DNA from: KACC-23026 sp963829575
Lineage (GTDB): Bacteria > Bacillota > Bacilli > Bacillales > Sporolactobacillaceae
NCBI GenBank assembly: GCA_963829575.1
Contig: CAWHJF010000013.1
Span: 186,001 to 250,000 of the forward strand
Reading direction: 5' to 3'
Length of the DNA: 64,000 bases
Shown here: one piece after another, positions 8,611 through 17,352 of the stretch
Numbering within the stretch: position 1 is the first letter of the stretch
Layout of the letters: every line of letters begins with the position of its first letter
Notes under the pieces: generated by a model
Told to the model about the DNA's origin: nothing
The model's input: the letters and a program-made list of their open reading frames with translations, nothing else
The model's database searches: none
Program-made: the position numbers and the translations under genes

Positions 8611-9597
8611 ATGGCCATGAAAGAACCGAAAGTGACGAATGAGACACTGATCGAGGCGGAGGATCTAGTCGTTAAGTTTAGTGTAAGAAGCGAAACGGGT
8701 AAGCAAACGATTATTCCAGTTGACCATGTGAATTTCCATATTAAAAAAGGTGAAGTGCTTTCTCTGGTTGGGGAATCCGGAAGTGGGAAAACGACAATTG
8801 GGCGCGCACTTGTGAGAATCTTGAAACCGAGCAGCGGAACAATTAAAGTGAATGGCAAGGACATTACGAACATCAGTGGTTCGGAACTTAATAACTATCG
8901 CAAAGAAGCGCAAATGGTGTTCCAAGATCCATTTGGTTCGTTGAATCCAGTTAAGACCATTGAAAACCATTTAACCTTTCCACTTAGGAAACACCAAGGG
9001 TTTAGAGGTCAAGCGCTTTACCAACGCGTTGGAGAATTGTTGGAACAAGTGGGATTAACGCCTGTGAACGAAATTCGTACGAAATTCCCGCATGAACTTT
9101 CTGGTGGTCAACGTCAGCGCCTGGCAATTGCACGTGCCTTAGCGGTTAATCCCAAATTTGTTGTGGCCGATGAGCCGATCTCGATGTTAGATGTCTCTAT
9201 TCGGGCAGGCGTTTTGCAACTTATGAATCAATTAAAAACTGATTTTGGTTTAGCGTATCTCTATATCACCCATGACTTAGCATCCGCGCGTTACTTTGGA
9301 GACCGTATTATGGTCATGTATGGCGGTAAGGTAATGGAAGTGGCAGATTCCAAGGAATTAATTAAGAACCCACGTCACCCTTATACGCGTTTGCTTCTTG
9401 CTGCAACACCGGGAAGTCAGCGCGACGCAAACCTCACCGATCATTCAAATGAGCCACCAAATCTTTCAATTGATAGAAAAGGGTGTCCGTTTGCTTTCCG
9501 TTGTCCGCTTGCAACGGAAGTCTGTCGGGAAGAAATGCCTGCGCTTGAAACAAAAGGCCAAGGGGAGCACACGGTGGCTTGCCACCATGCTTCTTAA
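8611..9597 (+). CDS. ABC transporter ATPase, OppF/DppF type
   Basis: The partner ATPase of 328 residues. Walker A is G-E-S-G-S-G-K-T-T, the Q-loop is M-V-F-Q-D-P-F-G-S-L-N-P, the signature is L-S-G-G-Q-R-Q-R and Walker B is F-V-V-A-D-E-P-I-S-M-L-D. The C-terminus has the oligo_HPY cysteine pattern (G-C-P-F-A-F-R-C-P). It starts one base after the previous stop, with GAGGCGGTGA as ribosome site, and is the last gene before a strong terminator. Confidence 0.93.
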   Translation: MAMKEPKVTNETLIEAEDLVVKFSVRSETGKQTIIPVDHVNFHIKKGEVLSLVGESGSGKTTIGRALVRILKPSSGTIKVNGKDITNISGSELNNYRKEAQMVFQDPFGSLNPVKTIENHLTFPLRKHQGFRGQALYQRVGELLEQVGLTPVNEIRTKFPHELSGGQRQRLAIARALAVNPKFVVADEPISMLDVSIRAGVLQLMNQLKTDFGLAYLYITHDLASARYFGDRIMVMYGGKVMEVADSKELIKNPRHPYTRLLLAATPGSQRDANLTDHSNEPPNLSIDRKGCPFAFRCPLATEVCREEMPALETKGQGEHTVACHHAS

Positions 9598-9634
9598 ATT
9601 AGATAAATACTATATGGTAGGTTATTAGTGGAAG

Positions 9635-9664
9635 AAGCCGTGAAGCGTCACGGCTTTTTTTTGT
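9635..9664 (+). terminator. intrinsic terminator after the ABC operon
   Basis: AAGCCGTGA and TCACGGCTT form an uninterrupted stem with a four-base loop (AGCG), followed by a run of T. Confidence 0.92.
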
Positions 9665-9735
9665 CTGCTATTTTCAGGTTTAAGTAAGGTGAAAAACTTA
9701 TTTTAGTAAATTTAAAACTTTTTAAATTTTTAATA

Positions 9736-9771
9736 AGTAAGCGTTTACAAATTAAGAAAATATAATATAAT
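9736..9771 (+). promoter_or_regulatory. promoter of the second lacI-type gene with overlapping operator
   Basis: The -35 TTTACA (9744-9749) and -10 TATAAT (9766-9771) are 16 bases apart. The -35 is embedded in AGTAAGCGTTTACA (9736-9749), which matches the cre/LacI operator consensus except at the first base. This layout suggests autorepression or CcpA repression. The first lacI promoter has no such site. Confidence 0.7.
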
Positions 9772-9892
9772 AAATTTATCTCACAGAGAAAACCTTTTCG
9801 TTCAGGCTCATAAGGTTATAAAACACCTTCTAAACCCCTTGAGCGAAAGAAACATATAAGTTCATACTCTGATTTAAAAAGGAGTAATTAAA

Positions 9893-10984
9893 ATGGTGAC
9901 GATCTATGATATTGCCAAAAAGGCAGGTGTGTCAACCGCAACCGTTTCAAAAGTTATGAACGGGTATTCAGATATTAGCCCGAAGACGGTTGAGCGTATT
10001 AAAAAATTATGTGTAGAAATGGGGTTTCGACCTAATTCAGCAGCCCGCGGATTGGCAACAAAAAAGTCATCATCAATTGGAATCTTTTTTACCGATCATT
10101 TAAATTCAGGGTTTCGTCACCCGTTTTTACAAGACGTTCTGGCTAGTTTCAAAGATATAGTGGGGACGGCGGGTTATGATCTTGTATTCTTCTCTGATGA
10201 TAGTCCGAACAATCATTTGAATAATTTCTATGATCGAGCAAGGTATCGCAATGTGGATGGCGTCTTTTTAATGGGCGTTCAACGGACCGATCCTAATCTT
10301 AGTAGTTTGGCTCATTGTGACTTACCATGTATGGCAATTGATTTAGATTTACTTGGTCCAAGAGCTGGGTTTATAACGTCTGATAATGTGGGAGGCGCTC
10401 TAAAGGCTGTCAATTATTTAGTCAAAATGGGCCACCAAGATATAGCCTTTCTTTCAGATGTCTTCTCAACAAAGCCAGGTCAAGATCGGTTAATGGGATT
10501 TTACGCGGGCATGCAGACGCATAAACTTGCGGTTCGCTCTGATTGGATTTTAAACGGAGATTTTACCGAAAAAGGAGGCTATCAGTCGTGTCTCCGTCTT
10601 TTAGAGAAAAAACGACTCCCCACAGCTATTTTTTGTGCAGGAGATATGATGGCATTAGGGGCCATACGCGCATTAAATGAAAGAGGTCTTCGAGTTCCAG
10701 AAGATCTGTCCATTATCGGGTTTGACAACTTAGCTCTTTTAAAATATGTAAGGCCCGGTTTAACAACCATTCATCAGAATAAAGAACAGTTGGGAAAACA
10801 AGCGGGTATCGAATTATTGAAAATGATTAAGGATCCTCACTATTTTCCTGAAAGCACTTCTCTGATTGAGACCGAACTCATAGTTAGGGAAACCGTGTTA
10901 GATTTGAATGCCAACGCCTTGTCTATGCAAGATGAGCCATATCATGGAGAACTTAAAGGAGGTGAGGCATCGGTAGAAACCTGA
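9893..10984 (+). CDS. LacI-family transcriptional regulator (copy 2)
   Basis: A paralogue of the regulator at 2706, 363 residues. The helix-turn-helix region (residues 1-60) is almost identical and the effector domain is highly similar; the C-terminus carries about 20 additional residues. AAAGGAG precedes the ATG. It lies directly before a second binding-protein gene that also has a paralogue upstream, so the regulator plus binding-protein pair was duplicated as a unit. Small changes in the effector domain (for example in the 270-300 region) may alter the inducer. Confidence 0.93.
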   Translation: MVTIYDIAKKAGVSTATVSKVMNGYSDISPKTVERIKKLCVEMGFRPNSAARGLATKKSSSIGIFFTDHLNSGFRHPFLQDVLASFKDIVGTAGYDLVFFSDDSPNNHLNNFYDRARYRNVDGVFLMGVQRTDPNLSSLAHCDLPCMAIDLDLLGPRAGFITSDNVGGALKAVNYLVKMGHQDIAFLSDVFSTKPGQDRLMGFYAGMQTHKLAVRSDWILNGDFTEKGGYQSCLRLLEKKRLPTAIFCAGDMMALGAIRALNERGLRVPEDLSIIGFDNLALLKYVRPGLTTIHQNKEQLGKQAGIELLKMIKDPHYFPESTSLIETELIVRETVLDLNANALSMQDEPYHGELKGGEASVET

Positions 10985-11006
10985 TCCGTTTTATCTTTAG
11001 TAATAA

Positions 11007-11020
11007 TGTAAGCGTTATCA
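11007..11020 (+). promoter_or_regulatory. cre-like operator before the second binding-protein gene
   Basis: TGTAAGCGTTATCA matches TGWAANCGNTNWCA at every position. It is followed by a small inverted repeat (CCTGTT...AACAGG) and then the binding-protein ribosome site, the same order as at 3831. Confidence 0.75.
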
Positions 11021-11063
11021 ATTTGTCCTGTTTTGAACAGGGGAATAGGGAGTGAATGTGAAA

Positions 11064-12764
11064 ATGAAGATCAAAAAGAGTTTTGCTTTGGTACTCGCTG
11101 TTTTATTTGCACTCAGCATTTTCTTAGTTGGATGTGGCAATAAAACGACGTCGTCAAAACCATCCACAGACACGACTAAAAGCACGGATAATTCAACTGG
11201 AGGAAATACGACGAGTTCCACACCCGCTGTTGGTAAACCGTTAACCATTGTAGCAAGTCCAGAAGGTAACTGGCAGGCAAATTTCAACCCATTCTCAACC
11301 AGTGCCTTAGGTGGAACAACGGGTTTAATTTATCAACCCATGTACTACTTCAGTTCAGTTAGCCATGATTCTTATCCAATGCTCGCAACGAGCTTTGAAT
11401 GGACCAATAATAATAAAACATTGGAAGTGACTTTAAGAGATGGTGTGAAATGGTCAGATGGTCAAGCGTTCACGGCAGATGATGTCTTGTTTACATTTAA
11501 CCTCTTAAAACAATATCCGGCTGCTGATACGAACGGTGTCATGAAGGTTGTTCAATCGGTCGTGAAAAATGGCGATAACAAAGTAGACTTTAATTTTGAC
11601 TCTCCAAATATTCCGTTCCAAGAATACGTTTTAGGCGTGAACATTGTGCCGCAACACCTCTGGAAAGACCTTGGTGATCCATCAAAAGCGAATATCACCA
11701 AACCGGTTGGTACAGGTCCATATGTGCTAGACGCTTTTACACCTCAAGAATATAAACTAAAGAAAAATGACAGTTTCTACGATGCCAAAGATTATGCGGT
11801 TCCTGAGCTTGACTACCCAGCTTACGACTCTAACGAAAGTGCTCAACTTGCTTTAGCAAAAGGCACAGTGGATTGGGCAGGCATGTTTATTCCGAACATT
11901 GAGAAGGTTTATATTAATAATGACAAATCACATAACAAGTATTGGTTCCCACCAGGTGCACCAGTTATGTTGTATCCAAACCTTAAAAATCCAATTTTAA
12001 AAGATGTGAATGTGCGTAAGGCAATCAGCATGGCGATTAATCGTGAGAAAATTGCGAAATCCGCAGAATTTGGCTATGCTCAAGTTGCGAATCCAACAGC
12101 TGTGATGCCACGTGATAAGGATTTCATTGCTTCAAAATACTCGAACCTATCGTATTCTCAAGATGCTGCAGGTGCTGAAAAATTACTTAAAGATGCTGGG
12201 TATAAGAAAGGCAGTGACGGCATTTACGTTTCGCCATCAGGTAAAAAACTCAGCTTTAATCTCCAAGTGGTTTCGGGTTGGTCAGACTGGGTCTCCACTT
12301 GTAGTATTATCACTCAAGACCTTAAGAAGATCGGAATTGATGTTAAGGTTCAACAACCACAATATGGGGCTTATATGAGTGCTGTTCAAGGCGGGAAATT
12401 TGACCTCGCAATTTCTTGGACCAACTCGGGTGCCACACCTTATAAAACGTATCAAGACCTTCTCAATTCAAACGGAGGCTGGAACCTTGAAAAATGGAGC
12501 GATCCGGCTACTGATCAAGCGCTTGCTACGATGAAGTCAACAACAGATGTGAACCAACAAAAAGCAGCAATGGCGACTTTAGAAGGTGTAATGGTCGACC
12601 AAGTCCCAGCGATTCCATTGTTCTATGGACCAACATGGTATGAGTATTCAACCAAGAATTACACCGGATTCCCAGACGCTAATTCACCTTATGCGTCGCC
12701 GGCACCATGGGCATATCCGGCTCCAGAGATCGTGCTTTCTAAGCTTAAACCAGTTGGTAATTAA
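11064..12764 (+). CDS. family-5 extracellular solute-binding lipoprotein (copy 2, orphan)
   Basis: A 566-residue lipoprotein with lipobox L-V-G-C and a Thr/Ser-rich linker, closely similar to the protein at 3889 along its whole length. ATG 11064 aligns with the start of copy 1; GTG codons at 11052 and 11058 are possible alternatives. It is followed by a terminator, not by permease genes, so it probably delivers its ligand to the transporter encoded at 5701-9597. Differences near residues 130-200 and at the C-terminus may reflect a different oligomer length or sugar. Confidence 0.9.
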   Translation: MKIKKSFALVLAVLFALSIFLVGCGNKTTSSKPSTDTTKSTDNSTGGNTTSSTPAVGKPLTIVASPEGNWQANFNPFSTSALGGTTGLIYQPMYYFSSVSHDSYPMLATSFEWTNNNKTLEVTLRDGVKWSDGQAFTADDVLFTFNLLKQYPAADTNGVMKVVQSVVKNGDNKVDFNFDSPNIPFQEYVLGVNIVPQHLWKDLGDPSKANITKPVGTGPYVLDAFTPQEYKLKKNDSFYDAKDYAVPELDYPAYDSNESAQLALAKGTVDWAGMFIPNIEKVYINNDKSHNKYWFPPGAPVMLYPNLKNPILKDVNVRKAISMAINREKIAKSAEFGYAQVANPTAVMPRDKDFIASKYSNLSYSQDAAGAEKLLKDAGYKKGSDGIYVSPSGKKLSFNLQVVSGWSDWVSTCSIITQDLKKIGIDVKVQQPQYGAYMSAVQGGKFDLAISWTNSGATPYKTYQDLLNSNGGWNLEKWSDPATDQALATMKSTTDVNQQKAAMATLEGVMVDQVPAIPLFYGPTWYEYSTKNYTGFPDANSPYASPAPWAYPAPEIVLSKLKPVGN

Positions 12765-12805
12765 TTTGATCTAATCCATGCTTCTTAAATATGGACTATA
12801 ACAAA

Positions 12806-12834
12806 AAAAGCCGTGAGCGATCGCGGCTTTTTTT
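12806..12834 (+). terminator. intrinsic terminator after the second cassette
   Basis: AAAAGCCGTGA and TCGCGGCTTTT pair with one G-T wobble and a short loop, then a T-run. Confidence 0.88.
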
Positions 12835-12888
12835 GTTTTGCTTTAGCTGAATTGATTTTGGGATTGAATTTGGGTGTGGCAATTTAGC

Positions 12889-13026
12889 GATTCGATCAAG
12901 AAAGGTGAGAACTCGATTAAAACACGAATGATTCGATTAAGATCCCTAATTATTCGATTACACAATATTATGATTCGATCAAAGTCATCAATTATTCGTT
13001 CATATAAATGAATAATTTGATCAAAT
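12889..13026. repeat. seven ATTCGATYAA repeats spaced 20-21 bases apart
   Basis: The C of TTCGAT (or its counterpart) falls at 12893, 12914, 12934, 12955, 12976, 12997 and 13018, so the spacing is 21, 20, 21, 21, 21 and 21 bases. The last two copies are degenerate (ATTCGTTC, TTTGATCAA). The rest of the gap between 12835 and 13210 is AT-rich with no gene seen. Confidence 0.8.
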
Positions 13027-13210
13027 CACACCGATATTCTATTTTTACAATCGTTCCTGTCATTTCACGTATTATTTACTAAACTTAACTTTTTCATCAT
13101 GTTTCCCTAAGATTTGCTAATTGGCTGGACTCATAATCCCTGGCCGAATGTTCAACACTAAACTCATGTAACCGCGAATGGTTGCAAATCACGAATGGGG
13201 GGCGACATAA

Positions 13211-13750
13211 ATGGATCACTATGATTACTATGGATCACGATCTTCAATGGAAACAAGTCGACCAAAGAGTAAATTTGGACGTTACATGCTAATTGGTGGA
13301 CTTGTTGGCGCTGGTGTCTCTCTAATTGATCGCGGGACACGAAAGCAAATGGCTAGTGTCTTTGACTCAATGAAGGACGGAAGCTCCTCAATCATGTCAA
13401 CAATGCGTCAAGACCCAGCACAAGTCACAAATCAAATTGCGAATTACCTTCAAAATACAGCGAATAATATAAGAAAAACAGCCCAAGACGTGACGGATGA
13501 TATGAAGCAAATGGCTCAAAACGTAAGCGGCGTAACCCAAAGCACAAAACAAGCTTACCAATATGCAATGGAAGCAGGCGGAGAAATTACGGAAATTGCT
13601 TCGAAAATCCGTAATTCGGGAAGTGACTTTAGTCTTTCTTCTGCCAATTCTTCTTCTTACTTGAGCGATGCGTCCTCAACTTCTACGGGGAGTTCCAGTT
13701 CAGTTCCAGTTCCAGTTCCAGTTATACAGGAACGAGCATGGGAAAAATGA
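13211..13750 (+). CDS. YtxH-like stress protein, C-terminus frameshifted
   Basis: A 179-residue product in the frame as it stands. Residues 25-45 form a glycine-rich membrane segment (Y-M-L-I-G-G-L-V-G-A-G-V-S-L-I) followed by a long amphipathic helix with repeated Q-N-x-A-N-N-I-R patterns, typical of the YtxH/general stress family. The end changes from Ser-rich to V-P-V-P-V-P-V-I-Q-E-R-A-W-E-K exactly at an AGTTCC hexamer tract in which one unit (13697-13701) has only five bases. Restoring that base would join this frame to the Ser-rich frame that follows, giving one protein of about 263 residues. It is therefore likely the N-terminal part of a broken or variable gene. Confidence 0.7.
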   Translation: MDHYDYYGSRSSMETSRPKSKFGRYMLIGGLVGAGVSLIDRGTRKQMASVFDSMKDGSSSIMSTMRQDPAQVTNQIANYLQNTANNIRKTAQDVTDDMKQMAQNVSGVTQSTKQAYQYAMEAGGEITEIASKIRNSGSDFSLSSANSSSYLSDASSTSTGSSSSVPVPVPVIQERAWEK

Positions 13751-14001
13751 ATGCGTCTAATACCTCTATGAATGACGGGACGGCTCAGCCGATTGAAAGC
13801 AGCAATGCTTCAAGTCAAACTGGAGCTTCAAATTCGGCTTCTTCTAGTCAAACGGGTCCTTCAAGTTCGGCTTATACAAGTCAAACAAGCTCCACTTCTT
13901 CAAAAAATTCGAGTTCGGCAAACGCCACTTCTAGCAAGAGTGATGAGAATTATTTGATGGGTGAGGCTAAAGAGGCCATTGAAGAAATTGATGAAAAATA
14001 A
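13738..14001 (+). CDS. Ser/Thr-rich tail, probably the displaced end of the YtxH-like gene
   Basis: An 87-residue frame rich in Ser, Ala, Thr and Gln with three S-Q-T-G/S repeats, ending in an acidic helix (G-E-A-K-E-A-I-E-E-I-D-E-K). It lacks a ribosome site of its own, and its frame stays open upstream through the AGTTCC tract as poly-Ser. It reads best as the C-terminal continuation of the preceding gene after a one-base deletion, not as a separate protein. Confidence 0.5.
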   Translation: MGKMNASNTSMNDGTAQPIESSNASSQTGASNSASSSQTGPSSSAYTSQTSSTSSKNSSSANATSSKSDENYLMGEAKEAIEEIDEK

Positions 14002-14059
14002 AAGAGAGCACTAAAAGAGACTTTAAAAAGCAACATTAGAGTGAGGGCAGGCGGTAAAA

Positions 14060-14905
14060 ATGGGGAAACGACAATCCGTGTTGGATTTTATAAAAAAATT
14101 AATTCAAAGGCTTAACGAAGATCAGATCTTTGGTTTAGCCTCACAACTCGCTTATACATTCCTTTTTTCCTTATTTCCATTTCTTATTTTTATATTTTCT
14201 TTATTGCCTTATCTTGGCTTAACGCCAGATGCGGTGACCTCTTTTTTAAAAGATTATGCACCCCCCGAATTAATGACGATGATCCACAAGAATGTTCATC
14301 AAGTGCTCGAACGAAATGGCGGGTTGCTTTCTTTTGGAGTAATTGCAACGTTATGGCCAATGGCCTCAGCAATTATGGGGATTCGAAATGTACTAAATAA
14401 AGCATATGGAGTAAAAGAGACGCGCTCCTTTTTTGTCATGTGGGCGATTGTTTTCCTTTTTACAATTGGCATGCTTTTTGTTTTTGTGGTTGCCTTGATT
14501 TTAAATGTGTTTGGGCCTGTAATTGGCAGATTCATTTTTACACACCTGAACATTGCGCATTCGTTTTTGCATCTATGGACAATTTTTCGTTTGCTTACTA
14601 GCTTTATAATTATTTACCTGATATTTGGATGTCTCTATTTTGTCTCACCAAGCAAGCATCTCAATTTAAAAGATGTGTCAATTGGTGCAGCCGTTGCAGC
14701 CATCGCGTGGCAACTTGTTTCTTTTTTATTTTCATTTTTTGTAGATAAATATATGCACTATTCATACACATATGGGACGTTAGCGGGGGTTATTGTAATC
14801 ATGACTTGGTTTTATATATCCGGCATGATTCTTTTAATTGGCGGAGAAATCAATGTTGTGCTCCACAAGTTCCGTGAATCTCGAGAAGCGAACTCTCTAC
14901 AATAA
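14060..14905 (+). CDS. YihY/BrkB-family inner-membrane protein
   Basis: A 281-residue protein with about six transmembrane segments. It has the family's Q-L-A-Y-T-F-L-F-S-L-F-P-F motif near residue 30, P-x-x-x-A-I-M-G-I-R-N-V-L-N-K-A-Y-G in the middle and the terminal Y-G-T-L-A-G-V-I-V-I-M-T-W-F-Y motif. Members were once called ribonuclease BN, which is now known to be wrong for this family. The molecular function is not established; envelope or transport roles are proposed. It is preceded by the Ser-rich reading frame with a 58-base gap and followed by a terminator. Confidence 0.9.
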   Translation: MGKRQSVLDFIKKLIQRLNEDQIFGLASQLAYTFLFSLFPFLIFIFSLLPYLGLTPDAVTSFLKDYAPPELMTMIHKNVHQVLERNGGLLSFGVIATLWPMASAIMGIRNVLNKAYGVKETRSFFVMWAIVFLFTIGMLFVFVVALILNVFGPVIGRFIFTHLNIAHSFLHLWTIFRLLTSFIIIYLIFGCLYFVSPSKHLNLKDVSIGAAVAAIAWQLVSFLFSFFVDKYMHYSYTYGTLAGVIVIMTWFYISGMILLIGGEINVVLHKFRESREANSLQ

Positions 14906-14956
14906 AGGATTTCACCCAAAATTTGTCGAAATAAGTTGGGTAGAATCCTTTTTTTC
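14904..14956 (+). terminator. terminator after the YihY-like gene
   Basis: AAAGGATT (14904-14911) pairs with AATCCTTT near 14944, with ACCCAA/TTGGGT inside, then a T-run. The stem begins at the stop codon. Confidence 0.8.
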
Positions 14957-15051
14957 TATGGGTTAAATCTGCTTTGACTGCTTGCATTCATTTACAAGTG
15001 AGGAATCTCATAGGATAAATATAAGGAAGAAATGAGAGGGGATACAACTTG

Positions 15052-16626
15052 ATGGGTTTATCGATTCTCGGAATTGTTGTGACGTTAATTATTTTAGTTC
15101 CACTGCTCTTTGCCATCTATCTTTATTTTTATGATGGTAGACAGTCTCAGCACGCTGTTCTGCGTAATTTTCCGATTCTCGGCAGAGTCCGTTATCTTAT
15201 GGAAAAGATTGGACCAGAATTTAGACAATATTTATTTGATGAGGACTTGGCCGGTAAACCGTTCTCCAGAGAAGATTATAAAGATATCGTGTTACCCGCG
15301 AAATATCAATCCAATATGATTGGTTTTGGTTCAAAGCGAAATTTTGACAAGGCTGGTTACTATATTCGAAACTCGATGTTTCCTAAGCAACGCGATGAGA
15401 TGAGAGTGGATAACACCATTATCTTACATGGCCAGAAATACAACATTGACCGCGATATGCTTTTTAACCGCAAAGAGCATTTGGAAAAGGTTGAAACCAA
15501 GCCTTGGCTTTTGGCAGATGAAGATCAGGTTGTGATTGGGCCGAATTGTCGTGAGCCTTTTAAAGTCAAAGGATTGGTTGGTATGTCAGCAATGAGTTAT
15601 GGGGCCTTAGGAAATAAGGCCATCACAGCACTCTCCATAGGTTTGGGTATGGCGGGTGGAACCTGGATGAATACTGGGGAAGGCGGTCTTTCTTCATATC
15701 ATCTCAAAGGGAACGTCGATGTGATCATGCAAATCGGACCGGGTCTTTTTGGTGTGCGGGATAAGGACGGCGAATTTGATTGGGAAGAATTGAAACGAAA
15801 AGCAGGTCTTAAACAAGTCAAGGCCATTGAATTGAAATTAGCTCAAGGAGCAAAAGCGAGAGGCGGTCATTTGGACGGACGAAAGGTGACGCCTGAAATT
15901 GCAGAAATTAGGGGACTTGAACCTTATAAAACAGTGGATAGTCCCAACCGCTTTAAAGAATTTTCAGATCTTCCAAGCATGATGGCGTTTATTAAGAGAA
16001 TCAAAGAAGAGACCGGTCTTCCTGTCGGCATGAAAATGGTAGTCGGAGAGCCTGGAGATGTTGATCACTTGGCCTCTTATCTGAAGGAAAACAATGAAGG
16101 ACCAGATTTTATTACAGTGGATGGTGGAGAAGGCGGCACAGGGGCGACTTATCAAGAATTGGCCGATAGTGTAGGTTTACCGATTAAGGCGGCCATTCAG
16201 ATTGTCCATCACACCTTAAAATCATATGGAGTTCGTGATCAAGTCAAATTGATAGCTTCAGGTAAATTATTTACGCCCGATCGAATTGCCATTGTTCTTG
16301 GGATGGGGGCAGATCTTGTGAATCTGGCTCGTCCATTTATGATCACGGTTGGGTGTATAATGGCACAGCGCTGCCACACCAACACGTGTCCAGTTGGGGT
16401 TGCAACAACGGATCCGAAACTTCAAAAAGCGCTTGATATTGAGGAAAAATCGCACAGAGTGATGAATTATGTCATTGCCCTTCGTGATGGTCTTTTCACC
16501 ACCGCAGCGGCAGCAGGCTTAGCTTCACCTGTTGAATTAAATGATACGCATATTGCCTATATTGATGATCAAAGTCGGCATTATACCATGCAAGATTTAT
16601 ATGAAACAAAAAGACAATCTTCTTAA
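15052..16626 (+). CDS. yerD: FMN-binding glutamate-synthase-like protein (YerD type)
   Basis: A 524-residue protein with an N-terminal membrane segment (residues 3-25) and then the GltB-type FMN barrel. Visible features are G-M-S-A-M-S-Y-G-A-L-G, the E-G-G-x-x-x-Y-H phosphate region, D-G-G-E-G-G-T-G-A and a three-cysteine 3Fe-4S motif C-I-M-A-Q-R-C-H-T-N-T-C-P-V-G. The glutamine amidotransferase domain of true glutamate synthase is missing, so it is not GltB itself. Length and domain plan match B. subtilis YerD. ATG 15052 follows AGAGGGG; an adjacent TTG at 15049 is possible. Confidence 0.9.
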   Translation: MGLSILGIVVTLIILVPLLFAIYLYFYDGRQSQHAVLRNFPILGRVRYLMEKIGPEFRQYLFDEDLAGKPFSREDYKDIVLPAKYQSNMIGFGSKRNFDKAGYYIRNSMFPKQRDEMRVDNTIILHGQKYNIDRDMLFNRKEHLEKVETKPWLLADEDQVVIGPNCREPFKVKGLVGMSAMSYGALGNKAITALSIGLGMAGGTWMNTGEGGLSSYHLKGNVDVIMQIGPGLFGVRDKDGEFDWEELKRKAGLKQVKAIELKLAQGAKARGGHLDGRKVTPEIAEIRGLEPYKTVDSPNRFKEFSDLPSMMAFIKRIKEETGLPVGMKMVVGEPGDVDHLASYLKENNEGPDFITVDGGEGGTGATYQELADSVGLPIKAAIQIVHHTLKSYGVRDQVKLIASGKLFTPDRIAIVLGMGADLVNLARPFMITVGCIMAQRCHTNTCPVGVATTDPKLQKALDIEEKSHRVMNYVIALRDGLFTTAAAAGLASPVELNDTHIAYIDDQSRHYTMQDLYETKRQSS

Positions 16627-16695
16627 GTGTTTTTTTGTTTAGAGTGAAAAAGGATTAGACGGTTTTTATTTCTGAGGGGAAAGGGGATAGATGGG

Positions 16696-17145
16696 ATGCA
16701 CAGAGAAATCGTTGATTTTGTAGCGTACCGGGTCAAGCGATTTGGCACCACACTATTCCTCACTTATCTCCTCATTGTTTTGTACTTAACCTTATTCACA
16801 TTTAATTATTATGTCTACGGAAAATCAGTAAACCTGGTCATTTTCAACAGTATTAAGTTGATGATGGCAAGCCACAATCCTCTTCTTATCATAAAGAACA
16901 TTTTGGGTAATGTCTGCTTGTTTGTCCCTTTTGGATTTCTTGCGCCGCTACTTTTAAGACCACTTCGGAGGTTTTGGCTCTCAAGCCTCACAGGTTTTGG
17001 ATTAAGTTTGCTGATCGAGGCCTGTCAGTATGAGTTTGCGCAACGGATTTTTGACGTGGATGATCTCCTACTCAATACTCTAGGGTCTATACTTGGCTGG
17101 CTGCTCTTTAAAAGCGTTTGGGAATTTTATAAAAGGGTAAATTAA
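16696..17145 (+). CDS. VanZ-family membrane protein
   Basis: A 149-residue protein with four predicted membrane segments. The motif N-x-x-G-N-V-C-L-F-V-P-F-G-F-L in the middle and E-x-x-Q-Y-x-x-x-x-R-x-F-D-V-D-D-L-L-L-N-T-L-G at the end define the VanZ family. Some members affect teicoplanin susceptibility, but most are of unknown function. An AAGGGGAT ribosome site precedes ATG 16696. No vancomycin genes are nearby. Confidence 0.85.
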   Translation: MHREIVDFVAYRVKRFGTTLFLTYLLIVLYLTLFTFNYYVYGKSVNLVIFNSIKLMMASHNPLLIIKNILGNVCLFVPFGFLAPLLLRPLRRFWLSSLTGFGLSLLIEACQYEFAQRIFDVDDLLLNTLGSILGWLLFKSVWEFYKRVN

Positions 17146-17151
17146 TGGAAG

Positions 17152-17193
17152 AGGCGGTAAGCGGATTGAAAACCTGCTTATCGCTTGTTTTTT
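17152..17193 (+). terminator. terminator after the VanZ-like gene
   Basis: GGTAAGCGG near 17157 pairs with CCTGCTTATCG at 17173-17183 with wobble positions, followed by CTTGTTTTTT. Confidence 0.7.
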
Positions 17194-17352
17194 CATGGTG
17201 CCACATCTTCACCACACCCTCCGTAAGGTAAACAAATTGAACAAGTGGGACGTTATATGGTTAGATAAAAAAGAGGGATAGAATTTATCAATCCCCCCGT
17301 TTTAGGTTTACATTTTTTCAAAAATAGTGAAAGTGAAAGAAAGGTGGATACA

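Noticed and set aside
8040..8873. 277-codon open frame on the minus strand
   Set aside because: It lies opposite the two well-supported ABC ATPase genes and its product has no recognisable domain; a shadow frame.
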